From Blastocladiella emersonii ATCC 22665 (Eukaryota; Blastocladiomycota; Blastocladiomycetes; Blastocladiales; Blastocladiaceae), in the NCBI GenBank assembly GCA_025594325.1, contig JANHCV010000008.1, positions 930,001 through 994,000 on the forward strand: 64,000 nucleotides of DNA, in the 5' to 3' direction. The notes beneath the pieces were generated by a model. It made no database searches, had not been told where the DNA came from, and saw nothing but the letters and a program-made list of their open reading frames with translations. Of the stretch, positions 31,094 through 41,443 are shown piece after piece. Within the stretch, counting starts at the first letter, position 1, and each line of letters opens with the position of its first letter. The position numbers and the translations under genes are program-made.

Positions 31094-31194
31094 GATTGCT
31101 CAAGTGCACTGGCGGCAATGCTGGGGTAAAGAACTATCCAGATTCATACATACCACTGTCTTGCGCGTGTCCAGTCGTGAGCTGCAAGCTTGAT

Positions 31195-31216
31195 GGCGCG
31201 ATGGTCACGTCCGCGT
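31195..31216 (+). promoter_or_regulatory. Subgroup box: GCGCGATGG - TCACGTCCGCGTG
   Basis: About 110 nt before the start at 31328; nearly the same sequence (GCGCGGTGG - TCATGTCCACGTG) precedes the paralogue at 62921. Confidence 0.5.
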
Positions 31217-31327
31217 GACTGTTTGCCGCGAGGCTGAAACAACCGATCTCCGCCAAACATTGCTCCCGCTCTCACTCCTCTCCTCCCTTGCACCGCTGTC
31301 ATCGGCGCCCATGTAACTCGCTTCAAA

Positions 31328-33184
31328 ATGCAACTCGCTGCATCGGATCTTGATCTTTATGCTTCCGCGGACACACTTGTCAAATCCGCCCTTCAAGAAA
31401 GTCGCCTGCCCGTCGAGCGCGGTGGCTTAGTCGAGCTCCGATCCGCCACCTTGCTCAAAATCATGAACTTGCGGATAGAGCTGATCCGCACCACCATTGC
31501 GACGCGTTGCCCACAATCCACGAGCGCCTCAATCGCAGCCCTGCGTGCGCGTGCGCAAGCCGCTGCTGTATTGCTTCAAAAGGTCGAAACGCTCGGTGTC
31601 TCGATTGACTTGCAGCTCGCGGAATGTGATTCGAGCCGGCGACCAGACCGACCACCTCGCCTTGATCGCTGCGCTTCTCCCTTAAGTCGACCAAGCCCTC
31701 CTGTGCCGTCGTTACATGCTCCCGCCTCACGCATGTGCGACCTCGTAGCTCGCGTGGAACGTTGCGTCTTGTACTTTCGGTACCACGGCACCGACGTTCC
31801 TCAATCGCGGATTTGCTGGAACGCCGAGTTTTTCCTTGATCGCCTGCGCACCGTGGCGCCCGACGTGCCGCTCGCCTCGCTCATTCTCGCGGCGCGGTCC
31901 CGACTGACGCCAGACCTGTACACGGTCTGCGTCGCTCTGCTGCGCCCCGGCATGACCGACACCGAGGCCGAGAACGCGTTCCTACGCGCCTCACAGCCCG
32001 CCTGGAATACCAAGTGGGTCCACAGGTGGCTCAACTTTGCGCCGCGGTCGCGCGACACGATCAGCGCGTTCCACGCCGAATTTCGCGTTCGGCTCCGCCA
32101 GGTGACGCAGCTCGTGCCCGCGGTTGAGCGCGAGTTCCACCTCAAGCTGCTGTTCGTCCGGCGAATCGAGGACCGGCTTGCGTGGACCGCCGAGTCGGTG
32201 CGCCGCATCGTAGATGACGCGCGCGGGTTGATCAGTGATATTGTCGCGGAGTACAACCGGCTGCTTCGTGTGGAGCGGGTCCAGGGGGCGGGGATACCGC
32301 AAACGCGAGTCGCATCACGCGTTCTTACTATGCCCCCGGCCGTGTCACCTACACCGGCAACCAGCTCGCGCTCAAGTTCAAGTTCGCGGGCACGGTCTCG
32401 TGCACGAAATCGCTCGCGCTCGCGATTGACTTCTCCCACGCGTTCCCGCTCGTGTTCGAGAGTCCGCTCTCGTTCCCACTCGCGCTCAAGAGTCCGCTCT
32501 CGTTCCCGTTCGCGCTCGAGGGTCCTCTCTCGTTCCCGTTCGCGCTCAAGGGTCCGCTCTCGTTCTCGTTGGGTCCGCTCTCGTTCCCGTTCGCGCTCAA
32601 GGGTCCGCTCTCGTTCTCGTTCGCGCTCAAGGCTCCACTCTCGTTCCCGTTCGCGCACGAATGCCTGTTCACGAACCCTTTCGCGCTCGAAATCTCGCTC
32701 TCCTTCGCGCACACGCTCCCCGTCTCGCCCACGCCATCGCTCTCGATCCCCTGCGCGACACCGCGAGCCCGTAGGCCAGCCGTGTCTGCTTTGCGCCGAC
32801 CTGGACGTGAACCTCCCGCAGCGCGGCGAGAGCCAGTTGCGCTCGTTCCGCGGCTGCCCGACCGACCACACCACCCGGACCTGTCCGCTCCTCGACCGTC
32901 CGAACGACCTTGCACGGCCGTTTGTTGTGTCCTCGCGCGCGTTCGGACTCGGCGATCCCATAGCACCGCCGCCGGACGCCGATCCGTGGGTGCTCGACCA
33001 GGTGACGTATGAATGGGCGGGCAAGTTCAACAAGACGCTGATCCCGCGCGGCACGACGCCCGAGGTCTCGCACGAGCTCAAGTGGTGCCGCGGCATGACC
33101 AAGGTGCTTCTAGCGCTCCCGCAGCCGCGGCGGGCGGAAGTCATGCGCGGGATGTGGAGCGAGGTGGCGAAGCGGGTCGGGTAG
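31328..33184 (+). CDS. Gag-like family protein with very long SR linker, 618 residues
   Basis: ATG at 31328 follows the leader ATGTAACTCGCTTCAAA, whose ATGTAA is a start-stop pair. N-terminal helix LLKIMNLRIELIRTTIATR at about residues 44-62; helical core at about 155-315 with LDRLRTVAPDVPLASL, TKWVHRWLNFAPRSRDT and FHLKLLFVRRIED. An unusually long Arg/Ser-rich linker follows at about 350-481, with units such as SRVRSRSRSR repeated over some 300 nt. The knuckle is the most stretched of all: C486, C489, H514 and C519 (CX2CX24HX4C). The tail ends MWSEVAKRVG. Here the SR linker lies after the core, not before it as in 20144/22500/27379. Paralogue of the partial gene at 62921. Confidence 0.78.
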   Translation: MQLAASDLDLYASADTLVKSALQESRLPVERGGLVELRSATLLKIMNLRIELIRTTIATRCPQSTSASIAALRARAQAAAVLLQKVETLGVSIDLQLAECDSSRRPDRPPRLDRCASPLSRPSPPVPSLHAPASRMCDLVARVERCVLYFRYHGTDVPQSRICWNAEFFLDRLRTVAPDVPLASLILAARSRLTPDLYTVCVALLRPGMTDTEAENAFLRASQPAWNTKWVHRWLNFAPRSRDTISAFHAEFRVRLRQVTQLVPAVEREFHLKLLFVRRIEDRLAWTAESVRRIVDDARGLISDIVAEYNRLLRVERVQGAGIPQTRVASRVLTMPPAVSPTPATSSRSSSSSRARSRARNRSRSRLTSPTRSRSCSRVRSRSHSRSRVRSRSRSRSRVLSRSRSRSRVRSRSRWVRSRSRSRSRVRSRSRSRSRLHSRSRSRTNACSRTLSRSKSRSPSRTRSPSRPRHRSRSPARHREPVGQPCLLCADLDVNLPQRGESQLRSFRGCPTDHTTRTCPLLDRPNDLARPFVVSSRAFGLGDPIAPPPDADPWVLDQVTYEWAGKFNKTLIPRGTTPEVSHELKWCRGMTKVLLALPQPRRAEVMRGMWSEVAKRVG

Positions 33185-33461
33185 GCGATTGCACTGGATT
33201 TGTACTCGCGAAAGAGATGGGCTACATATATCAATTTTGCTGCGCAAAATTTTGGCCGCTTGGCAACGCGTTGCATGGTTGTTGCGAGGAGAGACGACGC
33301 GGCGATGCGTGAGCCAACGGGCAGCGATTCATGCAGTATATTTGAGACGCGTTTTCGCGGGCCGCCGCTCTTTATTCCTCGCGAAATGATAGTACGCGCA
33401 CAGTACAGGTCGCAAGACGAGCCGCGGAAGATGAAAGTAGAGTAAATCTCGCCCATCACGC

Positions 33462-33978
33462 TCAGTATCGAATCCCCTTGATCTCCCGCCGCGGCACCCC
33501 GAACTTGGTCACCATGTCAACGTTGCTCCACACCGGCCGAACATGAGACTCGAGCATCGCCGCGGGCACCTCGGCCAGCGCCGTGAGATACATGCTCGCG
33601 TAGCGCAGCGCCTCGCGTGCCTTGGGCGCTGTCATTCTGTCAGTGCACGCCTCGCGCGTGCGTGCCGCGTACTCGGAAGTCAGCGCGTTCAGAGTATCAT
33701 AGGACTTGCTTGTCATCTTCTCGTGCAGCGGAAACTCGGGCAGCCACCGCAACCCAAAGTAGACGGACCTGGCGACCCGCCCTGTGTTCCCAGTGTGCTG
33801 GCACCGTACGAGGGCGTGTTGTGGCGCCGTTTTGCGCAAGATCTCGAAGTTCAAACAGTAAACGCACGGCTTGGTCTGCGCACGGATGAGCTTTGGGTCG
33901 TCAGCGGGGGAGGGAGGAAATACGACGGCGGGTGGCGGGCGCTTTGGCGCACGCTGGAGGTTGCGGGGCTGCTTGTTT
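33462..33978 (-). pseudogene. C-terminal part of a Gag-like family gene, cut by a Helentron
   Basis: On the minus strand, from the Helentron boundary at 33978, the frame encodes a Pro/Lys-rich linker and then the knuckle CVYC-X12-HALVRC (about 33862-33797). A tail with LPEFPLHEKMTSKSYDTL and REALRYASMYLTALAE follows, ending at 33462. The upstream part would lie on the far side of the element; reading through the junction keeps an open frame into 35791-36158, but I do not recognise the core there. The gene is therefore truncated or rearranged. It is one of two minus-strand members, the other being the remnant at 29148-29445. Confidence 0.55.
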
Positions 33979-35790
33979 TCTCAGCTGTAGCTTTAGCGAA
34001 GCTGAGTTTCTGTTTGAGCAATTGATACCTATCAGAGACATCAACCTGCACGTGAACCAAGCTTCGTCTGCAGTTCTGGCCCCCGACCCCAACTCTCTTG
34101 GTCTAGCTCTCATTCCAAGTCCCCGACTCCCCGCATTGGCCTCAGCTTTGTGTCTAACACTGCTTATTTGACGAGGCGACCTACTTGAAAGTCTTCAAAT
34201 GTGCGTCAACCTGGAGTGACAGTGGAGCGGTCGGTCGGTGCTGTCTCCCACTGCTGCGCCACCCGCTGAGCCACACGCTGAGCCACCGCTCTCCGACCCC
34301 GCCTGCAGCTCCGTCGCCAACCGTTACGACCGCTTTCGAAGAACAACAATCAGCGCAGCATCAAGGTCGCGCAAAGATCATTTTGAAACACCCGGCGCAA
34401 AATATAGGTCCTCTATTTCCGCTGGTTCCCTTAACTGTCTTTAATCTGGCCGCCCGAACTTCCGCGCTTCGATCCGCCTTTGTCTTTCTCATTAGGCGCA
34501 AAAAAGTCTAGAGTTCGTGAATCGCCTAGTTACCGAGAAAGTACAAGGTCATGGATCTGGGTCATCGTTCGCAAGTAAATGATTTCATTGTTGGCGATGG
34601 GTAGCGTCTACATGGCGATTACTGAGGGGTAGCGATGACGTGACGTACACATTGACTGGAGAAAGCTCAACATGCACGCAGCAAGGCGAGAACGGTGCGA
34701 CGCGAGCCCGAAACATATGTTTCAGGCGGCGAGAACGACTCCGAGGATCCACGACCACGACTGGATCCCGCCAGCTAACCGAGCCTAGCCCGGCGATAAA
34801 GAAGAAGGCTCAGCGGCGTCAGGCGTGTACGCGCCCACTGCATCATACTGAAAGTAGTCAGCCGCGAATCGTGCTCGACACCGCGTACCGCGTCGTGCGG
34901 GTCGACCTGCGCGACACAATTCTTTCTCGCTCCAATACGTCGTTGACGAGGTTACGGGCGAGGCGCACATGCGCATCGTTGACGTGATCGACGTCAAGTA
35001 CTGGCCCTGCGTCAAGATCCCCTTGGGCTCGATCCTGATCGCTGGTCAGACGTCGGCCGCGTGCGAAAGATCCTCACGGCGACGCTCGTTGCGTTCCGCT
35101 CAATAGCCATCGCCCAGAACGCGAGTCAGGGTGACGCCCATACACTGCGGCGCTTCACGACGGCGTCCAAATTATCCAAGTTTTTAGTAACCTTCCCGCC
35201 CACTGCAACACACCGCGCTTGATCCGTCACGCGCCGACCAGCAACCCAGCGACCGTCGCTGCAGCGGACCTGGCCTTGGCCTTCTCGTCAGTGGCTTCTT
35301 CGTTTGCGAAGGGTGCCGCCGATGCAGCCTCGTACCAGTTCGGCCTGGTGGATCGCAAGCTTACGAACCGCAACACAGAAAGCACGCGGAGGGTAACAGG
35401 TGCGTGAGGTCGACTGCTCCTTAGACTGCTTCTCATGGACCGGGACCATGAGCAGGTGCTCGGGCGAACGTTCTCTCCAGCAAGGCTGCGGACGATCCGC
35501 GCTCAGGAACAAGGCGGCGTGGGCGGCCGCGACCTTGGTCACGAGGGCTTCTCCCGCTCCTCAACTTTGTTAACTCGGTTTACTTAGCTGGCACGGACTC
35601 TCAGGCAGCCAGCGCGACATGTTTGAGTCCAGCCTCAGTTCCGACCATGAGCCACGGCTAGAGTGCTTGCTCAACCGAATAACGTGATTTTCTGCCGAGT
35701 GAGTTGTACCTGCGCTGCTATTCTCATCATCGACACGTCAGACTTAAGCTACAGCTGAGACCCAAGTGTGTGCGCAGCACACACACCTAG
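33979..35790 (+). mobile_element. Non-autonomous Helentron (HLE2-type), 1.8 kb
   Basis: Starts TCTCAGCTGTAGCTTTAG after a T. Near the other end is the inverted copy AAGCTACAGCTGAGA (35746-35760), then a hairpin GTGTGTGC-GCA-GCACACAC (35766-35784), then ACCTAG followed by T. Terminal sequence at the 5' end, its inverse internal to the 3' hairpin, and insertion between two Ts are the known HLE2/Helentron signature. No helicase or Rep sequence is present. A coding-looking patch at about 34922-35075 (VTGEAHMRIVDVIDVKYWPC) could be a captured exon; its source is not recognised. The inverted repeat differs from that of the two other Helentrons in the window, so it is a separate subfamily. Confidence 0.75.
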
Positions 35791-36006
35791 TGGGCGAGGA
35801 CGGCGAGAACCTTCGAGGGAAAGCATTGTAGTTGCGGCCACCAGTTGACTGGCCGTTGAGCGATCAGGGCACACAGGACGCGTGTTCGGGAAGCTGGATT
35901 CAATCGGTTCCGCTGCGACTGGCCGTTTGGGCGAGGCACTCTGCAACGAAGCAGGGGGTTCGGGGAAGCGCACCGATCCAAGCCGGTCCACGATATCAGC
36001 AATCGA

Positions 36007-36330
36007 GTGGTGCTCGCTGTTGACACCTGTGCCCTCCATCCGCCCGCATGCACCGGAACGACCCCATGTCCGCTCGTCATGCACCCGCCCTCGCTCTCCG
36101 AGGTGATCGTGGACGCGATGCGCGCGGCAGGGATTGACTGGTTGGAGTGCAAGCGCAACGCGAAGCGGGACGAGTTTGCCCTCGCGCAAGTTCTCGCTCA
36201 GCTTGGCGTGAACTACGCGCACACGTTGCCCCCGATCCATGCAGCAAACTCGATCCTCGCAGCCGTGCCCCACCTCTGTCCACAGGTTTGGGTCCGATTG
36301 GTGAATGTGGTGGTGCCCGCCCTGGACTGA
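36007..36330 (+). pseudogene. C-terminal fragment of an SR-type Gag-like gene
   Basis: Encodes CPLVMHPPSLSEVIVDAMRA and GIDWLECKRNAKRDEFALAQ, then WVRLVNVVVPALD and a stop. This matches the end of the genes at 20144, 22500 and 27379 (CPLxMHPxxLSExxxxAMRxxxIDW ... IVPxxD). The core and the first half of the knuckle are absent. It lies just beyond the Helentron at 33979-35790. Confidence 0.6.
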
Positions 36331-36424
36331 GCGTGGAGCGGCGAGTAAATATTTGGTCCAAGCTTTTTGCTAGGCGATGGCTCGTTGTGGCAGCCGGAGT
36401 GCGACCTTGGGTGCTTGTCAATGG

Positions 36425-36445
36425 ACGCGTCCCGATATCATGTGA
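36425..36445 (+). promoter_or_regulatory. Composite box: ACGCGT - 3 nt - GATATCATGTGA
   Basis: Full-consensus copy, but located 112 nt before an F-box-like gene (36558) instead of a Gag-like gene. Confidence 0.72.
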
Positions 36446-36557
36446 GTGTAGCGGGATGGGAGACATGAGTGATTTTATTTGCCGCCGCGATCAAACGGCG
36501 TACAGCCGCTACTCCTAGCGCTCTCCTCGCCACTGGCCGCATAACTTACTCACTTTT

Positions 36558-38229
36558 ATGAAATACTCCATGCAAATGAACCTGGAATGTGCTATTATGC
36601 CGATCTTGCGCTTTGACGATCTGCCAAGCGAGTTGAAGGCGGCCGTCGTCCAGCTCGCTGAGCCCCGGCCGGCGATCCCCGCTGCCTCCAGCGCCATTTT
36701 GATCGCTTCTCGAGATGCCCATGTCGTTGTGCGCTGGACCTTCTGCTGTCTCGCCCGCGTCGTGTCAGCATTTCTTGCAGACGCCCGGGAGTCATGTCGA
36801 TGGTCTGATATCCACGGATTGCCCAGTAACATCTTGGGCACCGCTCTACTGGCCCTCTGCCGATGGAAGCCAGCGGGACACGATCAGCTACTTCATACGC
36901 TTGCCGCTTGGCTCCTCAAACGCAACTCGCAGCGGGTCCGTAGTCGCAACCAAGATCCCTATCTCTTGGAATTTGAACTGCGTGGGCGATTGGGATGCAC
37001 TGATTTGCCGGCTCGCTCGACAAGATCCGGTCCTGCTGGCGCAGCTTTTCTCGGCGCACCCAGCTCAAGTTCTTGCCACTGCAACCCGTAATCGGATTTC
37101 GGAGGCGCACAATGGATTCAACGGTATTCTCATCGCTCAATCTTTTGACTTCAGCAAGCTTGGCCCACTGAAGGACCTTGGGGTTCTCGATAATTTCGCG
37201 TTGCCGAGCGCCTTGCATTGGGCACTCGAGCGTGGAGCACCCAGGGAGACCATTGACCACATCCGTTCCTTGGCGGACGGCGATGTTTGGGACGACATTC
37301 TTGTCACCGGTACGTGACTGCTAGCGGCAAGGAACGCGCGCCGTAGCTAACCTCCTAGTCTAGCCCTCGGAATATCGCATCTGCGCAGCCAACACCCGAA
37401 CTGCATGCAGCGGGTCGTCCAACTTGCTTCGCAGACGTCCTCAACCAACCTCTTGGACCGGTTTGGCGAGTCCCTGGCTCGCACATCTATGTTTGGTCCA
37501 AACGGCGCGCTCATCCGCTTCCTTGATTGCCCGCCAATCATAGATCTGTGCGACGCTTTAGCCGTCGTGGCGCGGGCGCTGGTCACCACCGTCCGCGAAG
37601 AGACTTCCATTGCCGGAGTGCATGCGATTTCTTGGCTGATGACTCAAGTGCTTGCCATCGCTGAGTCGAGGGACTCTGCGCTAGACATTGTGCGCAGAAC
37701 AGGTGCTGCACCGCACTTGATCAGTGCCATGATCGGTGCGCACCTGTCGAGTCAGTATCACGCTTTGCTCCGCTTTGCTCCGCGGTACTCGATGTGTCAC
37801 GCTTGCCCGTTGAGTTTCCAGCGCGCGTGGCGCGACGCGTTTCTTGTTTTGCTTCCTCTCCTCGGCAACGACTCGTCCCGTGACAACGCGCCGGGACTGT
37901 ACGCGCGATACCTGACTCCAGTCCGGGCTCGTGTGAGCGACTCGCTGGCGCTCGAGATGTCTAACGCTTGTTGCAGCGCGCCAGACTCGGAGGAGCTGCA
38001 TTCGACCGCGTTTATCATGTCGAATCTTCTCGCTACAGACCCAAAGCTTGTCGTAGCCCTCATTCTCATTCTCAAGCCCGCTCCAGTGAACTTGACTCGC
38101 TTGCTGCCCGACGGCGCCCCCGACAAGGCGCTTGATCCCAGGGACTTGGCTCAGATCAAGGCGGCGGCAGACGTGACCCTTGAACACGCAGTTGAGCTTC
38201 AACGACTCGCGCCCTCACATTTCTGGTGA
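36558..38229 (+). pseudogene. Shortened F-box-like gene with a frame break
   Basis: Starts MKYSMQMNLECAIMPILRFD at a leader motif (ACTCCATGCAAA). The F-box-like segment is LPSELKAAVVQLAEPRPAIP. The frame then changes between about 36790 and 36890, and the next recognisable block (about 36890-37309) skips roughly 250-300 residues of the paralogues at 12912-15173 and 15691-17923. An intron at 37310-37363 (GTACGT...TAG) sits at the same conserved position as in those genes and joins ILVT to LGISHLRSQ. The second exon is open to 38229. With one frame break and an internal deletion it is probably dead, though a missed intron could still rescue it. Confidence 0.55.
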
Positions 38230-38452
38230 CCGACAGCCTTGAACTCCTGGTATCGTTTTGTTTCGTTGTTCCTGATTGACACGTCGGCTGAACAAGCAAG
38301 TTGGTCCACTTGTTTCGAATGTCTATAATTCACGCGAATGACTTCACAATAAAATCAATTTGTGTTTTCCCGTTAACCTTGACTAAGGGTGTGTGCGTTG
38401 CACACTCTGTCTCAGCAGTAGGCGACTCGGCTGGCTGGCAAATGACTGAACA

Positions 38453-40943
38453 TCAAAGTCGAGTTGACGGGATGTGGTCCGTCTTGCTTGAGGGAAGCAG
38501 TTTTGCTAAGTCGAGCATGCGCCAGTCGCTGTCGCCCTGACCGCTGCTCTCAATGAAGAGCTGCCGCCAAAGGAGTGGTCCGGTTGTGGAGGGCTTGCGG
38601 ACGAGATCGACGCACTCGAGGTCAAAGATTTCGTCGGGTTGGAGACCGAGGCGACGCGCGTGTTTCGCGGCGGCCATCGAGTTCCACGCGTCGCGCACCG
38701 AGTTCTGCCCCGTGATGAGGACCTGGTCGCTCCAGTCGTCGAGCTGGCCTGGGTGCTGGCCCAGTACGACGTCTGCTCGCCGCGAGCCGAGGTACTCGAT
38801 CACGCGCTGCGAGACGATGCAGTTGCGCAGGTCCTGGAGCACGTTGAGGAAGCTCGCGTCGCCCGACTGCCGCATCTGCTGCACGAGGAAGAAGACCGAG
38901 TCGAAGGCGAGCCACTGATCGCGACCAATGTTGGCGTCAGTTCGAGTTCTGCTGACCGCTGGCCGCTCCTTGCGCTTGGACGCGCGCTTCTTCTGCTGCT
39001 GCTGCTGAGGCTCGCCGTCGACCCGCATCGAGTCGCCATCATGAGCTGCATCCACCTCGGGTTCGGGTGCGCGTTCGACCGGCTGCTCAGATGGAACCGT
39101 GAGCGAGCGGGCCATGACGGGCTCGAACTGGAAAAAGTCGCCAAACGCGAGGACGTGCAGGCCGCCAAACGGACGATGGTCGCGGCTCGGGTATAGCGCG
39201 TCGAAGCGCAAGTGCATTGCGGCGAACAGCTCGGCGTCGACCATGGAGATCGAGGCCTCGAGCTTGGCCTAGGCTTTGTCGCTCATCAGCTTGGTCGCCG
39301 AGACGATGGTGCTGATACCGCACATCAGCGTTGCCACGCTTGATGGCATCGAGCGTCGACTCAACGTGCTCGGCCACGCGGCGCTGCTCGACGTTGAGCC
39401 CTTGAAGGTACGGAGCGAGCTGCTCCTGCTGCACGAGCTGCACATGGACGGCTGGCGGTGCAACACCGCCGTCTGCTTGAACGAGTCGAGCGCGAGGTGG
39501 CTCCGCCGAGCGTTCTGCAGCAAACCGACGGGCATCCTCGTCGGCCTTCCTGGCCAGATCGGCGTAGTTGGCGAGTTGCGCGAACTACGCCGGATCCGAG
39601 TCGACCTTGAGCAGCTGCTGGCGAAGCTCGAGTGGCAGAGCAGGCACGGGCGCGTTCGAGTTTGAGAGCAGTCCGTAGTGTACTGCCGACATGAGGAGCA
39701 TGGCCGCGTGCTGGTCGTTCTGGGAGATGATCGAGAGGATCTCGTGCAGGAAAGCGTCGTTGCCGTGAGCTTCTTGCACGATGCCGACGGGCATGATCTC
39801 ACCGTCAGCCTCGTCGTCGTTACCCATGCCAGTACCGCCGGCGCGTCGAAGGTCGACCTGCTCGGGCGTCGCGCTGTTGTCGGCCTCCGAATCGTCGACC
39901 AGCTTGCCGGGTGACGTGTTCACGTAGTCGCGGAAGTTGTTGATCCACCGGAGCCGGTCGCTGCCCTGCTCGAGCGTGCTTTTGAAGAGATCGAGCGTCT
40001 GCGACCACGTCTCGCCGCGAGCCGGAGCCACCTCGTTGATGGCGCGGAACGGCTTGAACAGGATCATGGAGATCATGGCGCGCGACTCGGTGCTGCCGAT
40101 ATCGGACGACTGGCTGACCTGCTTGTTGAACAGCGGCACGGGAACGACCTTGGTCGCGCGCATCGCGGCGACGAGCTTGCCGACTGCAGCATGGGGTGCC
40201 GCGGAACCTGTACCGCGGCTCGGCGTGGCGACCGCGCTTGGCGCGCGGCACGTTGCCGTCGTCGGCATTGTCGTCGGGCACGGACTGCTGCGAGCGGTTC
40301 GTCGTGGACTTGATGGGCTCCACGCGACAGCACCAGACAAAGTCGTAGAGCGAGATCGACTTGAGCTCGCTGGGCCGGTGCATGTAGTGGTCGCTGATGG
40401 TGACTTTGTCGGTGATTGGGCGGTCCTCGACAGTGATGCGCTCGTCGTCGTTCTCGTCGTCCTCCTGCTCGAGCTCGCGTTCATCGTCGACTGCCGTGGC
40501 GCCGTCCTCGCCGACGCGCTGCGCGTCAGTTGTGTTGCCTGATGCGTCCGAGCCCGCCGCGTTTGTGACCATGCGCAGGAACTGGTAGAGCGGGCCGTGG
40601 GCGAAGATGTACGTCGTGGAGACCCACGTCTCCTCGCCCTTGCGGATCAGGTCAAGCGCGATCTGCTGCCCGTTGATCTCACGCGACGTGATCAAGCTGT
40701 TGACGAGGCCGCGCAGAATGGAGCTGACGGAGAGCTGGAGCGTAACTTCTTGGCGCGCTCGAGGGGGGCGTACGTGCTGTAAGAGTACGGCGGCACCTTG
40801 GCGACGTAGTTGGTGATGTGGTACATGACGTTTGCGGGGTTGAAGCCAAGAAGCGGAAAACCAGATCTCAGGATTCCTTCAGAGCTCCATGTAACGCGAA
40901 GAAAATGGACACAGAGCGCTTCAAGAGAAGGATATCTGAGCAA
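38453..40943 (-). pseudogene. Helitron Rep-helicase remnant
   Basis: Pieces in order on the minus strand: FNPANVMYHITNYVAKVP (about 40850); ITSREINGQQIALDL (about 40690), like the Helitron-helicase-like domain; MILFKPFRAINEV and TWSQTLDLFKS (about 40060-39985), like the family's mLxLFxPWR block; LNVEQRRVAEHVESTL (about 39390); then PFGGLHVLAFGDFFQFEPV (about 39165), a Pif1-type helicase motif, to 38453. Frame changes occur at least twice, a TAG interrupts the frame near 39270, and no Walker A motif is visible before GDFFQFEPV. The protein would have driven rolling-circle transposition; this copy cannot. Confidence 0.7.
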
Positions 40944-41070
40944 AAAAAAACAGTCAAAGAAGTGAATTCACGATTGTGATGAACACGGGGGTAGGGAAGA
41001 AGGCGAAAGACAGAAGTGGATCAAATCGGTCATGACTCCGCTAGATGATGTTTTCTATGGTGCCAACCTT

Positions 41071-41086
41071 GTTGCATAGAGTTACA
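41071..41086 (-). promoter_or_regulatory. Leader motif TGTAACTCTATGCAAC in Helentron 1
   Basis: Same motif as at the starts of the Gag-like genes, here in the 5' arm of the Helentron about 170 bp from its end. Copy 2 has it at 47146-47160. Confidence 0.5.
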
Positions 41087-41443
41087 GGATAGATTGTATC
41101 AGGGTATTTGGAGAAAAGTGAGGAGAAGATAATTCGAGCGCGACCGAGACGCGTCGCGACGCGTGTTGATGGGAGTGGCAGAAAAGTCAGGCGTGCCAAA
41201 TGGCCCAGCTTGAGCGCGAATTCAGCTCCACAGAAACTCAGCCTACTGCTGAGAATAACTCGCGGAGCTTTACTGATGCCCGCAGATGGGCACTACCTCG
41301 CGTCGATCATCCCCACGTGGTGCGCCACCGGCGTGACCAAGAGCCGACCAAGTGGCGCTCGTTTTTCAGGGGCACCCTCGCTCCCACGCAACCTTTGGCA
41401 AACTATGAACCACATGTAAACCAGACCTTGCACTTTATGCAAC

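Larger units (their letters stand above)
38383..41254 (-). mobile_element. Helentron copy 1, 2.9 kb, internally deleted
   Basis: On the minus strand the 5' end is TCTCAGCAGTAGGC at 41254-41241, preceded by T. The inverse copy lies at 38410-38423. The hairpin GTGTGC-AAC-GCACAC is at 38391-38405, and the element ends CCCTTAG followed by T. Compared with copy 2 (46976-49249) it keeps the Rep-helicase middle part but lacks the last helicase motifs. Roughly 170 bp at the 5' end are almost the same in both copies. The overlapping helicase segments are also almost identical, which points to recent movement. Confidence 0.82.

Noticed and set aside
31801-33459. 552-codon open frame on the minus strand rich in RERERE
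   Set aside because: It is the antisense shadow of the SR-rich gene at 31328-33184; CGY/TCN repeats read backwards give Glu/Arg repeats without stops.
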